Source: Adiantum capillus-veneris
Taxonomy: Eukaryota; Streptophyta; Polypodiopsida; Polypodiales; Pteridaceae
Length of the DNA stretch: 64,000 nt
NCBI GenBank assembly: GCA_014529385.2
Contig: CM043946.1
Location: 35,676,558-35,740,557, forward strand
Direction: 5' to 3'
Below the pieces are notes generated by a model that searched no databases, had not been told where the DNA came from, and saw nothing but the letters and a program-made list of their open reading frames with translations. Below, in pieces: positions 1 through 11,459 of the stretch; the stretch's first letter is position 1; the number at the start of each line of letters is the position of its first letter. Made by a program: the position numbers and the translations under genes.

Positions 1-346
1 CAATAACTCAATCAACCCTTGTGAATCCATCACTCTGTTGGAAGAAAGTCTTTGAGATGGGATTGCTCTCACCTCAGACTTAGCTTCATACTCCCCTAGG
101 TAAGAGGGTAGAGTTTTTAGTGAGTCTGGTTGGCTGTGCCCCGAACTAATTGAACCCCGGTCTCCCCCTTGTGAATGCATATCAAAGTTCATCTATGATT
201 TTGCCTCAAATTCTTCATTGGGAGGTAAGATCTCATTTTCCTCCTTTCTTGTGCTCAGTATTTATTTGGTGGCTCACCCTGTTAGCGTCATTTGCTTCTC
301 AGATTTGCTTCCATAGGTCATCTAGATTGTTACAATCTTTACCCAT
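1..346. other. Left-edge retroelement DNA, no gene recognised
   Basis: This stretch follows the last gag reading frame of RT-B on the minus strand and is probably internal retrotransposon sequence cut by the window edge. No open frame or domain is recognisable. A plus-strand open frame starting at 150 lies mostly antisense to the RT-B coding region and is not credible as a gene. Confidence 0.3.
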
Positions 347-955
347 TTATATCAATGTTTTAGGATGGAAACCATCAATTGTCTCACCTGGTTCTCTCTT
401 AGACTCAGAGGCAGTCATGAGTCTCTCCTTCATGTCTACTTGTTTCTCTAGAGTTGGTTTGATAGGGGTTGGAGCTGGTACCTCATGCCAACTTGCAGGT
501 TTACCAAGCGGATTTTCTATCAAGGATTGGGATGTTTCAATCATCTTTCGACACGTTTCCAACCTCTGTTTTTTTGTTTCTGCATATGCATAAGTCATCC
601 ATCTTTGCTCTTGGGTTTGGTTGTTTTTGAGTCTGGCTTCGTATGCTTTCAAAAGTGCGTCTAACTGCTCATTTACTTTTTCTACCAGCAGTGATCCTCC
701 TGACCCTGCAGTTTTGGGTTCTACTATTTCCTTGGGCCCTATTGTTGCCTTAGTGTGTGAGCTTAAACTGGTTAGATCCTCTAACCGCTCTAATCTATCC
801 TTTGTGTGTTTTAACTCCTTGAATAGAGCCATTTGCTCTCGTTCTCTCCTGTCTTTCATACGCACCTTTCTAGCTTTCCAAGTGCTTCTTTGATTTTTCA
901 TTTCTGCATTTGGGGCATTGGTCTTTGGCTCTTCAATTATGGGTTCGTTTGTCAT
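347..955 (-). pseudogene. RT-B gag C-terminal coiled-coil segment
   Basis: A 202-residue frame rich in Lys, Arg and Glu, with the stretch MKDRREREQMALFKELKHTK followed by leucine-spaced charged residues, as expected for a coiled coil. It lies directly downstream and in the same frame as the zinc-knuckle segment: that segment ends in TGA (956-958) and this one opens with ATG (953-955) with no spacing. It is therefore best read as the continuation of one gag polyprotein interrupted by a single stop codon, not as a separate gene. No protease or RT motif is visible before the window edge. Confidence 0.6.
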
Positions 956-1543
956 TCATTGAGCTTGTGCTCGTGTCACTATCTGAATAGGTATTACTGT
1001 CTCGTTGTCTGACCCTCCACTAGAAGGTACTGCTTCCAGCATGTTCAAAGTAGTTTTTGCTCCTTTGCTCGAGTTCTTAGGGAAATCAACAATCAAGTGA
1101 GTAATTCCACACTCAGTGCAATACGCGTTGACTCTAATGATTTCATCATGAGGACAGTCTCTTAGCCAATGGTCTCCACCACACTTGTAACAGGGTCCCT
1201 TAGGCTGTTGAGGTGCTCCTTGAGCTCCTCTTTGTTGGTATGCATGCCTCTGCTCACTCATGCCTCAGTTGGCTATGAACAACAGTGTTCATTCATCCAA
1301 GCTGTATCTTCCTTCTCCTGCTGTCTGTGCAGCTGTTGGTGGTCATGTACTTCCAATCATGCTCCAAGGTTCTGGCGTTGTGGGTTCTTTCGGTGGATAG
1401 TAGACAGGATTTGCAGCATATCCATTGGAATCTTTGTAATATTCATGCATAGGTACCAAAGCCTTCTCTTCTGGTTCGTTTACCGTTGGTGTGTATCTTA
1501 TGCCGACTGGTCGTAATCCTGGTAGGGGTGGTTGTTGCCCCAA
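956..1543 (-). pseudogene. RT-B gag nucleocapsid with two zinc knuckles
   Basis: Two minus frames (1343-1543 and 956-1261). The first is proline-rich (start MGQQPPLPGLRPVG). The second carries CYKCGGDHWLRDC, a zinc knuckle of the form CX2CX3HX4C, and then a second copy, CTECGITHLIVDF, in which the final cysteine is phenylalanine, so the second finger should not bind zinc normally. This is the nucleic-acid-binding nucleocapsid part of an LTR-retrotransposon Gag, which packages element RNA in the cytoplasm. The frames are offset, so the gene is broken. Confidence 0.75.
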
Positions 1544-1803
1544 TACTCATTGTGGTCTTTCTACACCTACAAGTCCTGGTAGGTTGCCTGCTTGAAACCT
1601 AGGCATTGGTGAAAGTTGAGGAGATGCAACCTAAACTTGGGGAGCATTTGGTCGCTCTCTCACATATCCCTTGTTATAATAACATTCCTCCGTCACATGG
1701 TTTGTCCATTTTTGTTCAATAGCACACCACTTCGGCTGTTTAGCCTGAGGCTTGGCATACATATTAAATTTTTTTAGCACTTCCTTTACAAGCTGCTCCT
1801 GGC

Positions 1804-2439
1804 TTAAGCTACTTCTCCTTTCGGTGTTGTCTTAGCGGATTTGCTTCCACTTTGTTGTGAGGATGAATCGTCATCAAGATCCTTGAATTCATCCTCCTTG
1901 TAAACCGCACAATTGTCTACAAGGTAAAGAGCCTCCTTAGTTAACTCATTTAACGTTGTGCTCCTCTTCATATGTAAGTCCTTCTGGAGATCTGCGTTCC
2001 TTAGTCCTTGAATAAATATAAGCATAAGTTTGGACTGAGTTGGCAGTTCTTCCACAGGGCAGAACTTCACATATCTTTTTAGTCGTAGGGTTGCCTTTCG
2101 CACAGATTCCCCTTCTTTCTGTTTGAATTTATGGATTTGTGAGACTGTATTATGAGCTAGCCCCTTTTGTGAGAATTCCTCAATAAAATCGTCAAACACC
2201 TCCTCCATAGACTCAAAGTCTCTACACTCCACATAGTCAAACCAAGTAGCGGCATCCTCTTCTAGGGTAAGTCCAAACCCTGCAAATTGAGTAGGGAAGT
2301 CCAACACTTCTTCAGCTCTAATTACACGCACAAAGGCTGCTACATGATCCCTAGGATCTCTGTTTCCCGTGTATTTCTTGTTTACCCATTTTTGCACATG
2401 AGAAGGTCTAATTCTACGCTGGTCTACAAATCTCATCAT
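1804..2439 (-). pseudogene. RT-B gag capsid domain (Retrotrans_gag)
   Basis: A 211-residue frame matching the retrotransposon gag/capsid family. It has the usual order: a helix with HVAAFVRVIRAEEV, the conserved ATWFDYVECRDFESMEEVFD segment, then the EFSQKGLAHNTVSQIHKFKQ and GESVRKATLRLKRYVKFCP segments and an LMLIFIQGLRNADLQKDL helix. The end is acidic and Ser-rich (KDLDDDSSSQQSGSKSAKTT). Gag forms the virus-like particle of the element. The domain is complete, but neighbouring gag frames are out of register, so the polyprotein as a whole is defective. Confidence 0.8.
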
Positions 2440-2709
2440 TGGTTCTCCTCGTCCTACTCGATATCGCTCCTCTGGCCTTCGGTAGTGGGAGGGTTCCTCT
2501 CCTAGAGGTGCCCCTAAGCCATAATTTCTGATGGTTCTTGCAAGAGGTGGTTCATCTCTTCGAACTCATTCTATGGGTTATCTTCCAGGCTGTGCCGACT
2601 CTTGAGTTTTTGGCTTACTCTCGCCTTGATACTGTGAATAGAGTGGTGATTCTTGTAAATCTCTTAGCCCTCATGCAGATGGATAACCATCTTTGTTTCG
2701 GTCTTGTTC

Positions 2710-3270
2710 TTATGTTGCACTTTGTTGAAGCCATGCCTGCAATGATGGTTGGGTTGCTTGTTGGTTCTGGTAGTTGAACGTATGTTGTCGGTTAGAATGT
2801 GATGTTGCGTCGTACTCTTCTGAAAATGGATTTGTCGACTTGCTAGGGGTATAGGTGGACCTTGGTACTTCTTCGGGGGCATATGTTGATGTTTCTGGAA
2901 CTATTGCCTTTTCTACCTCCTCTGGGAGAATACGTTTGTATTTTCGCCCGTACCTATCAACAAAAATGATATCCTTCCCCATAGCAATTTCATAAGAGAA
3001 TAAGTAAAGAACTTTGTCTTTGCTTAATTCATTTAGGTAGGGTTCTTTGCATAAAAAATAAGAGACTACTCCCTCGCTCTCATCTTGTAAATTCCCACCT
3101 TCTCATTATAGGTAGAGACCCTGGTTGTTTTTTTATCATACATAAAAAGAGCTCCAGGTCGATCAATTTTTGGAGGTGGCTATTGAGCCTTTGAGACCAT
3201 TTTTCCTTTTGCCACATTATCTCCATATATGTTGTAATCCTCAGGGTTACTAACTATCAGATAGTGGTTC
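2710..3270 (-). pseudogene. RT-B gag N-terminal region, hairpin-module part
   Basis: Broken minus frames. Reading through stops, three short modules of the pattern (hydrophobic)x(Y/V)D-x2-3-(G/T)-x2-Y can be seen: GALFMYDKKTTRVSTY near 3,100-3,160, KDIIFVDRYGRKYKRI near 2,930-2,980, and a YGDNVAKGK-type piece near 3,220. After the last module the frame becomes Gln/Asn/Thr-rich. I know of no named domain with this pattern; a similar set of modules occurs in RT-C. Position upstream of the capsid domain makes this the N-terminal extension of Gag. Confidence 0.5.
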
Positions 3271-3281
3271 CTCTTTTCGTC

Positions 3282-3698
3282 TCAGAATCTATCTCCATCA
3301 TCATAGACTCGAATTATCTCCAGTCTCTGAGAAGGTCTTTCTTCTATACAAATACACTTGCGTCCCCGATAGTCAAAATAAACTAAGGCTCCCCTAGAGT
3401 TTGTTCCTTCTAAGAAGATTATAGTGAACTTGGCATCGTTCAAAGGGTTTTGAGAGGTACTTCCTCCTAGCATTGGTCCTTCACCGAAGAAACCTCCTGG
3501 CTGTTGACTATCCATCATGAAGAAGGACTTATCTGATGAAGTGTTAGTATCACTACCCTCCTCAATGATTGGTGCTAATGGATCTAGCCTTGCCTGAGTT
3601 ACACTCTCCTCAGTGGACACTAAGCTACCCTGATCACCTACCACTTTTTGGTCTCTAGGAATGTGTCTGCTTGATCTTAAATTCATCAAACTTAGCAA
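3282..3698 (-). pseudogene. RT-B gag N-terminus
   Basis: A 138-residue frame that begins the RT-B coding region. It is acidic and Ser/Thr-rich, then carries GALVYFDYRGRKCICIEE, the clearest copy of the D-x-x-G hairpin module, and ends at a stop just before the next gag frame, which continues out of frame. No matching ATG context is decisive; the start is taken as the first Met of the open frame. The function is unknown; it is assigned to gag by position and by sharing the module with the following segment. Confidence 0.5.
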
Positions 3699-3699
3699 T

Positions 3700-5170
3700 G
3701 CAATTTATCAGAAATTCAACCACTCACCTGGCAAAGGATCAGTTTTCGCACAACTTCTTGTCTTGCCGCTGAATATACATGTACACAAGCATTTAATTTC
3801 AGCAATCGAATCAAAGCATTTAACCACTAGAGGTGGTCTTAGTAATGATTGGTATAACTGGAGGGTTAACCTCAACAACTACTGTACTTTATACACCTCG
3901 GATGTTCTTGATTAGGTCTGCTAATCTGGAACTGTACTTCACTCGAATGTTTGTCAGTTTAGAGGGAAAGTCTTAATTCCATCTTTGCTCCGTCAAAAGG
4001 TCAAACAAGGTTCAATTTCACTTCTGAAAGAAGTTCTGGAACTCTTAAGTCAATTGGAACATCACTCTATGTCCACAGTCAGATTTTAACTTCAATAAAC
4101 CCATGTAGACATCCTACGCGTAGCATGTCTACCTGTTCTATTTTGGCTGAATTTTGCACTATAGATTCCCCTTGATGTGCTGACTCCACAGCTATTCTCA
4201 TTTTTTGATTTGGACACCTATAAGCTGGTCAGCTGATCAAAAATCTGTTCCAACAGCCTGATGTTGGTCTGACCAGTCAAATCAACTCTAATTTGGACCA
4301 AAATTGACTAGGAGACTTGCCTCAGGCTATACAACACCCTGCTATGCCTACAATCAGATTTTGACTTCAATATGATGCAGTAGACATCCTACCTGTAGCA
4401 TATCTAACTGCTCAAAATTGCTCCAAATGCAAACCACAGACTCCTCGTAAGGTGTTGATCACTCTGGTATGCTCACAATTGGATTTGGAGTGCTAAATCA
4501 TTGTGAACACATCCTACGTGTAGGATGTCTAAGTGATCTGTTTGACCCCAAATTTGAGCCACAACTTCCCCTTGATGTTAGCAACCCAATGCTATGCTTA
4601 TATTTTAGTTTGGATTTCAAAAGACCCCAATTTTAGCTATCCTAGCCTTTTTTCAGTCAAAAATGCTAAAGTCTGCTTAAAACCCAATTTTCTCTCCCAA
4701 TTGAGATGAAACCTTTCTCATGCACTCAATAAATCATGTAGATCATGCTCATGAAGCCATCCTATGGTTTTGGTCTTAAAATAATGCCTTGGCACAATTT
4801 GGGTAGGATGTCTAGCAACTTCCTTTCTTTTGGCCTTATCTTGTCAAGATATGGTCAAACTTCACTTTCCAGGTCAAAATAGGGTAAAACCTACCTTCTA
4901 AACACACTGGTCAACTCAGATTTTCAAAATTCTTACCAGAACACCCTGTAGACATCCTACACATAGCATGTCTACTGGCTTAAAATTTATTTATTTTTTG
5001 ACAGAAGTACTCCCTATGCTTTGCAGCTCTCTCAGAAATACTCACAGAAACTTTTGAACTTCAATTCACCTTCTAAACACTCTTTTCCGTCTTTTACAGC
5101 TCTTTGATGAGCCTGACAACAAATATAACATGCATGAAGTGCTCCAGATCATAAGTCATGATGTCCAACT
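3700..5170 (-). repeat. Palindrome-bearing degenerate repeat block (leader or LTR of RT-B)
   Basis: No coding potential. The block holds four copies of a ~26-bp imperfect palindrome with the core CATCCTACGCGTAGGATG (4106-4131, 4381-4406, 4506-4531, 4949-4974) and a half-site at 4803-4813. Flanks of the copies are also similar (a CAGATTTTGACTTCAAT-like stretch before copies 1 and 2; a CCCCTTGATGT-like stretch after copies 1 and 3), so this is a diverged tandem array. It lies upstream of RT-B gag in the sense direction and is probably LTR/leader, but no TG...CA boundary or primer-binding site could be fixed. Confidence 0.5.
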
Positions 5171-5614
5171 AACCCTACTCCTACTCATCATGTGAGATGG
5201 TGATTTTGGTGTCTCGGTTGCTTCCTGGCCTCTCCGGACACATCCAATTTTTGGACACTGTATGTCCTAAAATGACTCCATGCTTAACCCGAAATTGGCA
5301 TTTGAAAGGGTTTAATGAGATGCGATACAATCTACACTTTTCAAACACTTTTTTTTAAACATGATAGATGTTCTTTCCAAGAAGAATAAACACAAAGGTC
5401 ATCTAAGAAAGCTTCACAAAACTCCCACAAATATTCCCTAAAAGCAATGTTTATCAATCTTTGGAAGGTAGCAAGGGCATTGATTAAGCCAAAAGCCATA
5501 ACACGAGATGCGAACACTCCAAATTCGGTTATTAAAGCAATTTTAGCTTGGTCTTCTAGTGAAATTGTGATTTGATTGTAGCTAGAGTACCCATCTAAAA
5601 AGCTATAAGCTTCC
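5170..5614 (-). pseudogene. RT-A Ty3 reverse transcriptase, C-terminal half
   Basis: Minus-strand reading gives the palm and thumb of a Ty3 RT: FLDGYSSYNQI, RVMAFGLINALATFQRL, then the catalytic segment EAFLDDLCVYS with the Asp pair intact, and SLNPFKCQF and GVILGHTVSK motifs further on. A stop falls shortly after the catalytic box, so the frame is dead. The segment begins exactly at the LTR of RT-C, and the missing N-terminal half lies beyond the other LTR at 15,942-16,500. RNase H and integrase are not found downstream; RT-B sequence follows instead. Confidence 0.85.
5610..5614. repeat. Target-site duplication CTTCC (left copy, RT-C)
   Basis: CTTCC directly precedes the TG of the left RT-C LTR and recurs directly after the CA of the right LTR at 15,937-15,941. 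With one copy counted, the RT-A frame runs on across the insertion point. Confidence 0.9.
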
Positions 5615-6527
5615 TGTTGGGGGTTTCATCTTTGCATAGCTCCAATGACCAACAAAATTATCAATCCGGAGGGATGAGCTACCCGGCTAGGGCATGGAAA
5701 CACTCACATGATTAGTGAGCTAATCATGACAACATAAATGGTGACTCTATGAGGTGAGCTTCTTGGCCTATGGAGGAGCTAAGCCACAATGATGGGCAAT
5801 CTCCACATCCACTTCCCTTCACCTCCAATCAACCCAATCACACACACTAACGATTGCAAGACACACACAACACTAATCCTATCATGTAACACACTAATCA
5901 CAAGCGCACACACTAGATCTATTGAGCACCACACCCCAATCAAACTTATATGCATACACCAGCAAAAGAGGGAAATCACACAAGATTAGAGAGGGATTAA
6001 TCACTAATTAATTACAATCTAGCTAATCAAAGCATCATTAGCAATCATAAGAAGCATGAGAGAGGTATAGTGAAAGATAATTAAGCATTGATTAGTGTTA
6101 ATCAAGTCACATGAGCAAGGAGAAGCTCAAGGACTCCATAGCCAACACCTCAAGAGCTCTCACCAAAGAGTGCTCTCAACAAATGAGCTTGAGAACCCTA
6201 ATTTTTTTTACACACTTCCTTATATACCTAGGATAAAAATATGCAATGTTCAACGCCCAAGGCCTTTAGGGCTCCACCACTTACTGCAACTTAGGTACAC
6301 TAACTGACTTGTTCTTTACATTTTGGAACTCGCATTGAGCCCGTAACACATTAAAATATTACAATGGCTTGAAATAAATCAAGAATTTACAATACATGAC
6401 CATTTTGGGAAAATATGAAAAATTTGTAACTCCAATCTTCACTGCTTCTTTGTATTCATCCTCAATGTGCATCCATACGTCTTTGGTCTTTAGCAGCTCC
6501 TGTTAACTGACGTTGACTCGGTTAACA
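5615..6527 (-). repeat. RT-C 3' LTR (left)
   Basis: TG...CA bounded repeat nearly identical to 15,026-15,936. A TATATAAGG box can be read on the minus strand near 6,222-6,230 (plus strand ccttatata), matched in the other LTR near 15,631-15,639. Confidence 0.92.
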
Positions 6528-6540
6528 TTCCCCCCTTCCG
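6528..6540 (-). other. RT-C polypurine tract
   Basis: On the minus strand the sequence GGAAGGGGGGAA directly abuts the LTR start TGTTAAC. This is where plus-strand DNA synthesis of the element would be primed, and it fixes the orientation. Confidence 0.8.
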
Positions 6541-8520
6541 ACTTTAGTGCTCGTCCTAGGGCACTATTGAAAAGTGTCTGTGGAGGCTGTGGAAGATTTT
6601 TGGTTGGTTGTTGATGGGTCGATCATCTTCATTTGTCGTTGAATTTGTTGATGAGGTTTAATTTGCTGCAGCATCTTCATTGGTCCGAATATGTCTGATA
6701 TGAGAGATGATGTTGCATATGTCCGTTGTAATAGCATAATGATGAGGCTGATGTTTATTTATGAGAAGTATGTACAAAGAAAGTAGAATGATGAGGTTCT
6801 AAATTAGGATCTAAGACCTGGATGACCAAAGGAAAAAAACCGAGTGGGAAAAAAGTACCTTTGGGATACACGCATTATTGGAGTACTTATTAGCATGGGA
6901 AATATTAATAAAGTACTCAAGGGATTATTTGTTGATAGATATCAAATTAAAAAGGTAGCAAATATGAGAGGGTAGCATGATGGAACACTGGTTTGCCTGT
7001 TGTAGTCCACTCAAGGTGTATAGGTGGAAGCAAAAAAGAGTGTCTAATGCATATGTCCAATGATGGGACATCCAATTTATCCATACACAGAAATGCATAG
7101 AAAACAATATGTTGTGCAAGAAGGATTTTGAGGGGTTCTTCAGAAAGATGGTGTAGCTAAAAAACCATATGACATGGATTTGCAAGTTGGAACCCCTTTA
7201 AGAATGGTTTTTGTCGTCGAAGATATGTGCTCTCATCTTACTGTGCACTGTGCGTGAGTGTTGGACTCTACGACACTCCACCAATTGTAAGTTAATAGAC
7301 TTTCTCTTTTTGCTCATCTCATCCAACATGAGCGACATGACTTAGATATGCTCAACTCTTCTAGCTTGAGCATAAGCCTAATAACTATGACTCTTAGCAC
7401 AAAGTTTAATATGACTTGAAGCTTTGGGACTAATGCTTTGCTCATTTTATGGCTCAGCAACCCGACTCTGACTATGCTTCCAGAGAGTGTTTTTGCACCC
7501 TGGCGACTTGACTTTCTATATTCTCGTGCTTACTACAAACATTTCTTCAGGTAAAAGTAAGCTTGAATCCTCAAAAAGAGGATTAGTGAAGACTAAGTTG
7601 GCATTGAAGGTTTCTTTTGTTATACCTGTTTTATCGTCGTTGAATTTGCATTCATGTTGGTTGGGTGGTCCTTCTTTGATTGTGAAGACTCCATTATCTA
7701 TTTGATTCTCCAATAAGACCTGTTGAGAGGAGTCTTTGATGTTGTTGTAGGCCATTGTTTCCTGTCGGCATTTGACTTTTGACTAGGAGCATTGGAAGAC
7801 TTAGGAATCCAAATCTTTTGAGGACCTTTGTAACTCCTTTGTTGACTTTGCCTTGCTCTAGGTCTTGTTGAGTTTCTGAGAGCTTCATGCAGGTCTAGTG
7901 TAGTTGCAGTTGGATTGTGGTTGACTGGTAGCCAAATCTTTGTATAACCTATGTAGAATCCTTGTCCAAGAGGAACATTCTTTCAGATCCGTCTTTGTTC
8001 TTTATCCTCTTGAGAGTTGTGGTAGACTTCAGCATCTTTCAATGTTGTTCTGTTGTATACCTACATCTTAGGTATCCTAGGATATTGTCGAAGTTGATAC
8101 CTTGTGGGCCTTCTTTCTTGGGAGGGACTTGACATTACTTCATATGCTCGAACCTGCGGTTTTTGTACCCATATGTGTTTGTTACCTCCATAGTACTTCT
8201 GTTTTTTTAAGCTCCATTGTGATGCTATCCATCCCACGTGTTTGTTTTTCTGTGTTGATTTCCTGTCTTTAATCCAAATCGGATCATTGACTTTGACTAA
8301 ATTTCTTGGAACAAACACTTGCATGACTATCTTTTAATTTCTTGAGTACTTTGGCTGATATATCTTTGCTTTTCTGGGTGTCTCCTTAGAGGGTTCAGTT
8401 GGCTCAGCAATTGACTTGAAGTTTTGAGAGCCTGACTTGCTTGAAGAAGCTGATCCATGAGGGTTCTTTGATGTAGAGGATATGTTGTTACACCTTCTTT
8501 GCTAATCGGTGGAAGTTCCA
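6541..8520 (-). pseudogene. RT-C 3' internal region, degenerate
   Basis: This is where pol would lie in an autonomous Ty3 element, but no RT, RNase H or integrase motif is seen in any frame. Short minus frames exist (7516-7755, 7694-7888, 8061-8324, 8327-8590). The 8061-8324 frame is basic and Lys/Arg/Tyr-rich (start MQVFVPRNLVKVNDPIWIKD). None matches a family I recognise. The region is either decayed coding DNA or a non-coding spacer. Confidence 0.4.
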
Positions 8521-8528
8521 CTTTAGCT

Positions 8529-8993
8529 TTACCTTTGTCTGCAAGATTTGTCTTTGATTCTTGTGTCGGTTGCAACTTTGATTCCAGCATTAATGGTACC
8601 TATAAATGTTGTTGGGTCCCTCTTGGAAAAGAGAGTATTAGCATTGTATCTTCTGTGTAGGCCTTGTGTTGGTCTAACCTGATGTCCACATATGACATCT
8701 CCATGCATGTCCTTTGAAGACTTTACCTGAAACTTTACCTGCTCTTCATGATTTTGGATGCTAAGGGTAGCAACCATTTCTTCTTGATTTGTAGCCTTAC
8801 CCATGATTTCTCTGTTACCCAACTTGCCTTGAGTAATCTCTAGAATACTCTGGATGTGGTCTGCAACCATATTGCAATTTGCTTCTTTATCCAATAGAGC
8901 ATTGCATCTGACACTTGCTCCTTTTGTACTGCTGAGAACTATAGCTATTCTCATCGTTGGCTCTATTGAAGATTTTTGTCCTGCTTTTGCCAT
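8529..8993 (-). pseudogene. RT-C retropepsin-like aspartic protease, degenerate
   Basis: A 154-residue frame with the layout of an LTR-element protease: VRCNALLDKEANCNMVADHI occupies the place of the catalytic D-T/S-G-A loop, and FQVKSSKDMHGDVICG resembles the second-half strand plus D-x-I-L-G segment. The Asp is kept, but the following T/S-G is Lys-Glu, so activity is not expected. The assignment rests on pattern only. A protease here would process the Gag upstream; nothing follows it that it could release as pol. Confidence 0.5.
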
Positions 8994-8999
8994 GGTCTC

Positions 9000-10430
9000 A
9001 TCTTGATCTAAATGTGTCTCTAGGAAGGTGGCTTGAGACTCTGTTTTCCAATTTGACTTACATTGGCTGATTCAACTGGCAATGTCTGGATCTTTGGACT
9101 TCCTATTGCTTTTTGATTTTTTGCAGCCTTGTTCTTCTTAACTTCTGGCTTTGGTGGCATTCTCTGCTCAATAGCTTTCGTGGTTGCTATTTGCTCCATT
9201 TGATCTGCACTTCCTATTGCCTGATTTTTTTAAAGCTCTTCTAAAGTTCTAATTGATGGAGATGAATTATCTTCAATACAATTTGCTTTAATATCAGTCT
9301 CCATTTGAACTGTGCTTGAGGACTTTGTGCTATCGTTTGGGGTTGACCAGTGTTGGTCTTCATTCTTTGTTGTCTCTAAAGACTACATCCTGTTTACATT
9401 CTGTATCTCTAACAGCTTATGGGCCATTGGCATTCCCATTATGATGTCGTCTGGCATATCTTTTGCTGTGATCACATGCAATTGAGTTATGATGATCTGT
9501 GAACTTACTTCGATGGTGTTGGAGATGATTTCCCATCATTCTGCTCGTTTGTCTCCAGATATGCTCACAAATACATGAGCATCTTCCAGTTGTGGTTGGC
9601 CACATCTTTTCCAAGTGCGAAAAGACATGAGTTCTTGTCTAACTAAAAATCTAGCTTTACTTCTCTCAATAGCTTTTCTTCGTTTTTGCCAACAATGTTG
9701 CACTTGATCGTCTCAAGATTTCTTCTGTATTGACTGCCTTTGTTGTGGTAATGTCCTTTTGTTGAGCTTTATATGTATTTTCTTTGCTTTGACCACCTAC
9801 TTTTGTTGATGTCGACTCTTATGACTATGATAGTGCACTTTTTGTTTGCAATTGATGATCATTATCCGCCTGCATCTGAGTAACCTTTGATCTTAATAGA
9901 TCCACTATACTTTCTAGCATAATCTGTCTCTTTAGAGAAGATTTTGGTGGTGACCTTTGTGTATCCTTCTAGACTTTAGCTTCCATTGATTTTGAATTTT
10001 CTATCACCTATTCTGGCAGCTTGAGGCTTTGCATCATCTTCAGATAGTCTTTGACTTCAGCCGGGCCATCCATAGGGGTTTGTACAAGATCATGATATTG
10101 TTGATATTCGTTACCATGTGCATCTTGTTATGCATATGTGAGTTTGATTACATGTAACTGTTTGAACACTATTGGATTTGTCGGTTCTTGACTTTGACTT
10201 ATGGAGATCAGCTGAAACTTTTGTCCCTGATAATCTTCATATAAGCATTTGTCTACAAATTCTGATGGAATCTGGGTCAATTGGAAACTTCCAACAACCA
10301 TATGATCTTTCAATGGTTTCTGCTCTGAAGAGGTCTGTTGGTTAAAGGCTCTAGGGCTTCTAGCTGGTGTCGCATTTCTTGGTACATAAGCTGAGCTTGA
10401 TGGATTTACAGCTCCCCCCTTCCTAGAGCG
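9000..10430 (-). pseudogene. RT-C internal gag-like stretch with one hairpin module
   Basis: Heavily interrupted minus-strand coding-like DNA. The clearest part is the frame 10128-10313, with CLYEDYQGQKFQLISIS, a further copy of the Y-x-D-Y-x-G-x-x-(Y/F) module. The remainder is rich in Gln, Thr and Lys codons and cannot be assigned. Confidence 0.35.
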
Positions 10431-10446
10431 ATCACTATAGCCTGCT

Positions 10447-11040
10447 TCATTGTAAGAGTTTTGAAATTGTTTGGCTCTGGTTTAGACTCGCCATTTGGGA
10501 CTGTGGAGGCACACGTTGGGTAGCACTGTTGATGTTTGGCATTTGTGAACTTTCTGCATAGTTTCCTATGTATCTCCGTGAAACATGACAAATTATTCCC
10601 CAAGTCAAGCTGTAGTTAGCATTATCTTTGCCCTGATATTGTCTATCCCATGGGTCTCCTATGATATGAGGTTTTGTGGTTTCAGGACCCAAGGCATCAT
10701 AGATGCTAGACTCTCATCTATATCTACGACTGTTTTGGTCAAAGTATATGCTCGTTTGGTTACAATGTCGAAGCTTGATTTTTTACGGAAGAGAGTTTGG
10801 CTCTCAACAGATTTTGGGTTCACTCGGGTAATATCCTTCAGCTCTAGAGAGAATGGGCTATAATATATTATTTCCTGTGAAATGAACCATCCTTTGTGAT
10901 CTATCACTAGACGCACTTCTATGACTGGTATGTGGGCCGTTCAAACACTGGTTGATCCTTTTTGTACAGTTTCCCTTTTTGGTCTACATAGTGTGCATAT
11001 GAATTATGTGTACCATACAATGCTAACATTCTGTTTGACG
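10447..11040 (-). pseudogene. RT-C gag-like module region, second copy
   Basis: Reading minus through stops gives LALYGTHNSYAHYVDQKGKL near 10,950-11,025, RLVIDHKGWFISQEI at about 10,870-10,916, and DRQYQGKDNANYSLTWG near 10,590-10,640. The same order, an LYG + Y-x-D-x-x-G-x-x-Y module followed later by a (R/Q)xYxGKDxAxYSL segment, is found at 11,460-11,930, so the two look like a diverged tandem duplication within the coding region. Function unknown. Confidence 0.5.
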
Positions 11041-11339
11041 TGTCCTTAGACTCGTGAATAATTGCACACTTGTGGCAGTGGATGTAGAATCATTTGTAAA
11101 CCTAATAGCCTTTTCAACCGTCGGTGCTATCTGGACACCTTAACCAAATTCATGCAGGAATTTGTTGTTCAAAGAATCAATTTTAAGCTTTTCAGGTGCC
11201 TGTGCATCTTTATGTTGGTTTTGAATTTGCAATGCTTTTACTAGTGCTTCTAATGGTAATGCAGAATCGTGTGATTGCATTAAAAGTGACGACTTAAATG
11301 CACTTACATCAAGATTCGCATTTCCAATTTACTATGTAC

Positions 11340-11425
11340 CTTGCTTCTTGTTGTCCAAATTTCTTGGACAATCTTCAGAAAAATGTCCAGCTTTTCGTCC
11401 ACAATCTGAGCACTACGCCATGACT
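11340..11425 (-). pseudogene. RT-C zinc knuckle
   Basis: Minus reading gives CSDCGRKAGHFSEDC, a zinc knuckle with one extra residue (CX2CX5HX4C) and a stop two codons upstream of the first cysteine. It identifies the flanking frames as gag-like. Confidence 0.7.
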
Positions 11426-11459
11426 GGTGGTATTTCATTTGGTTTTGTCATGTCAAGCT

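Noticed and set aside
4106-4974. CRISPR-like spaced palindromic repeats
   Set aside because: The host is a plant, spacing is irregular and flanks are diverged repeats; this is retroelement DNA.
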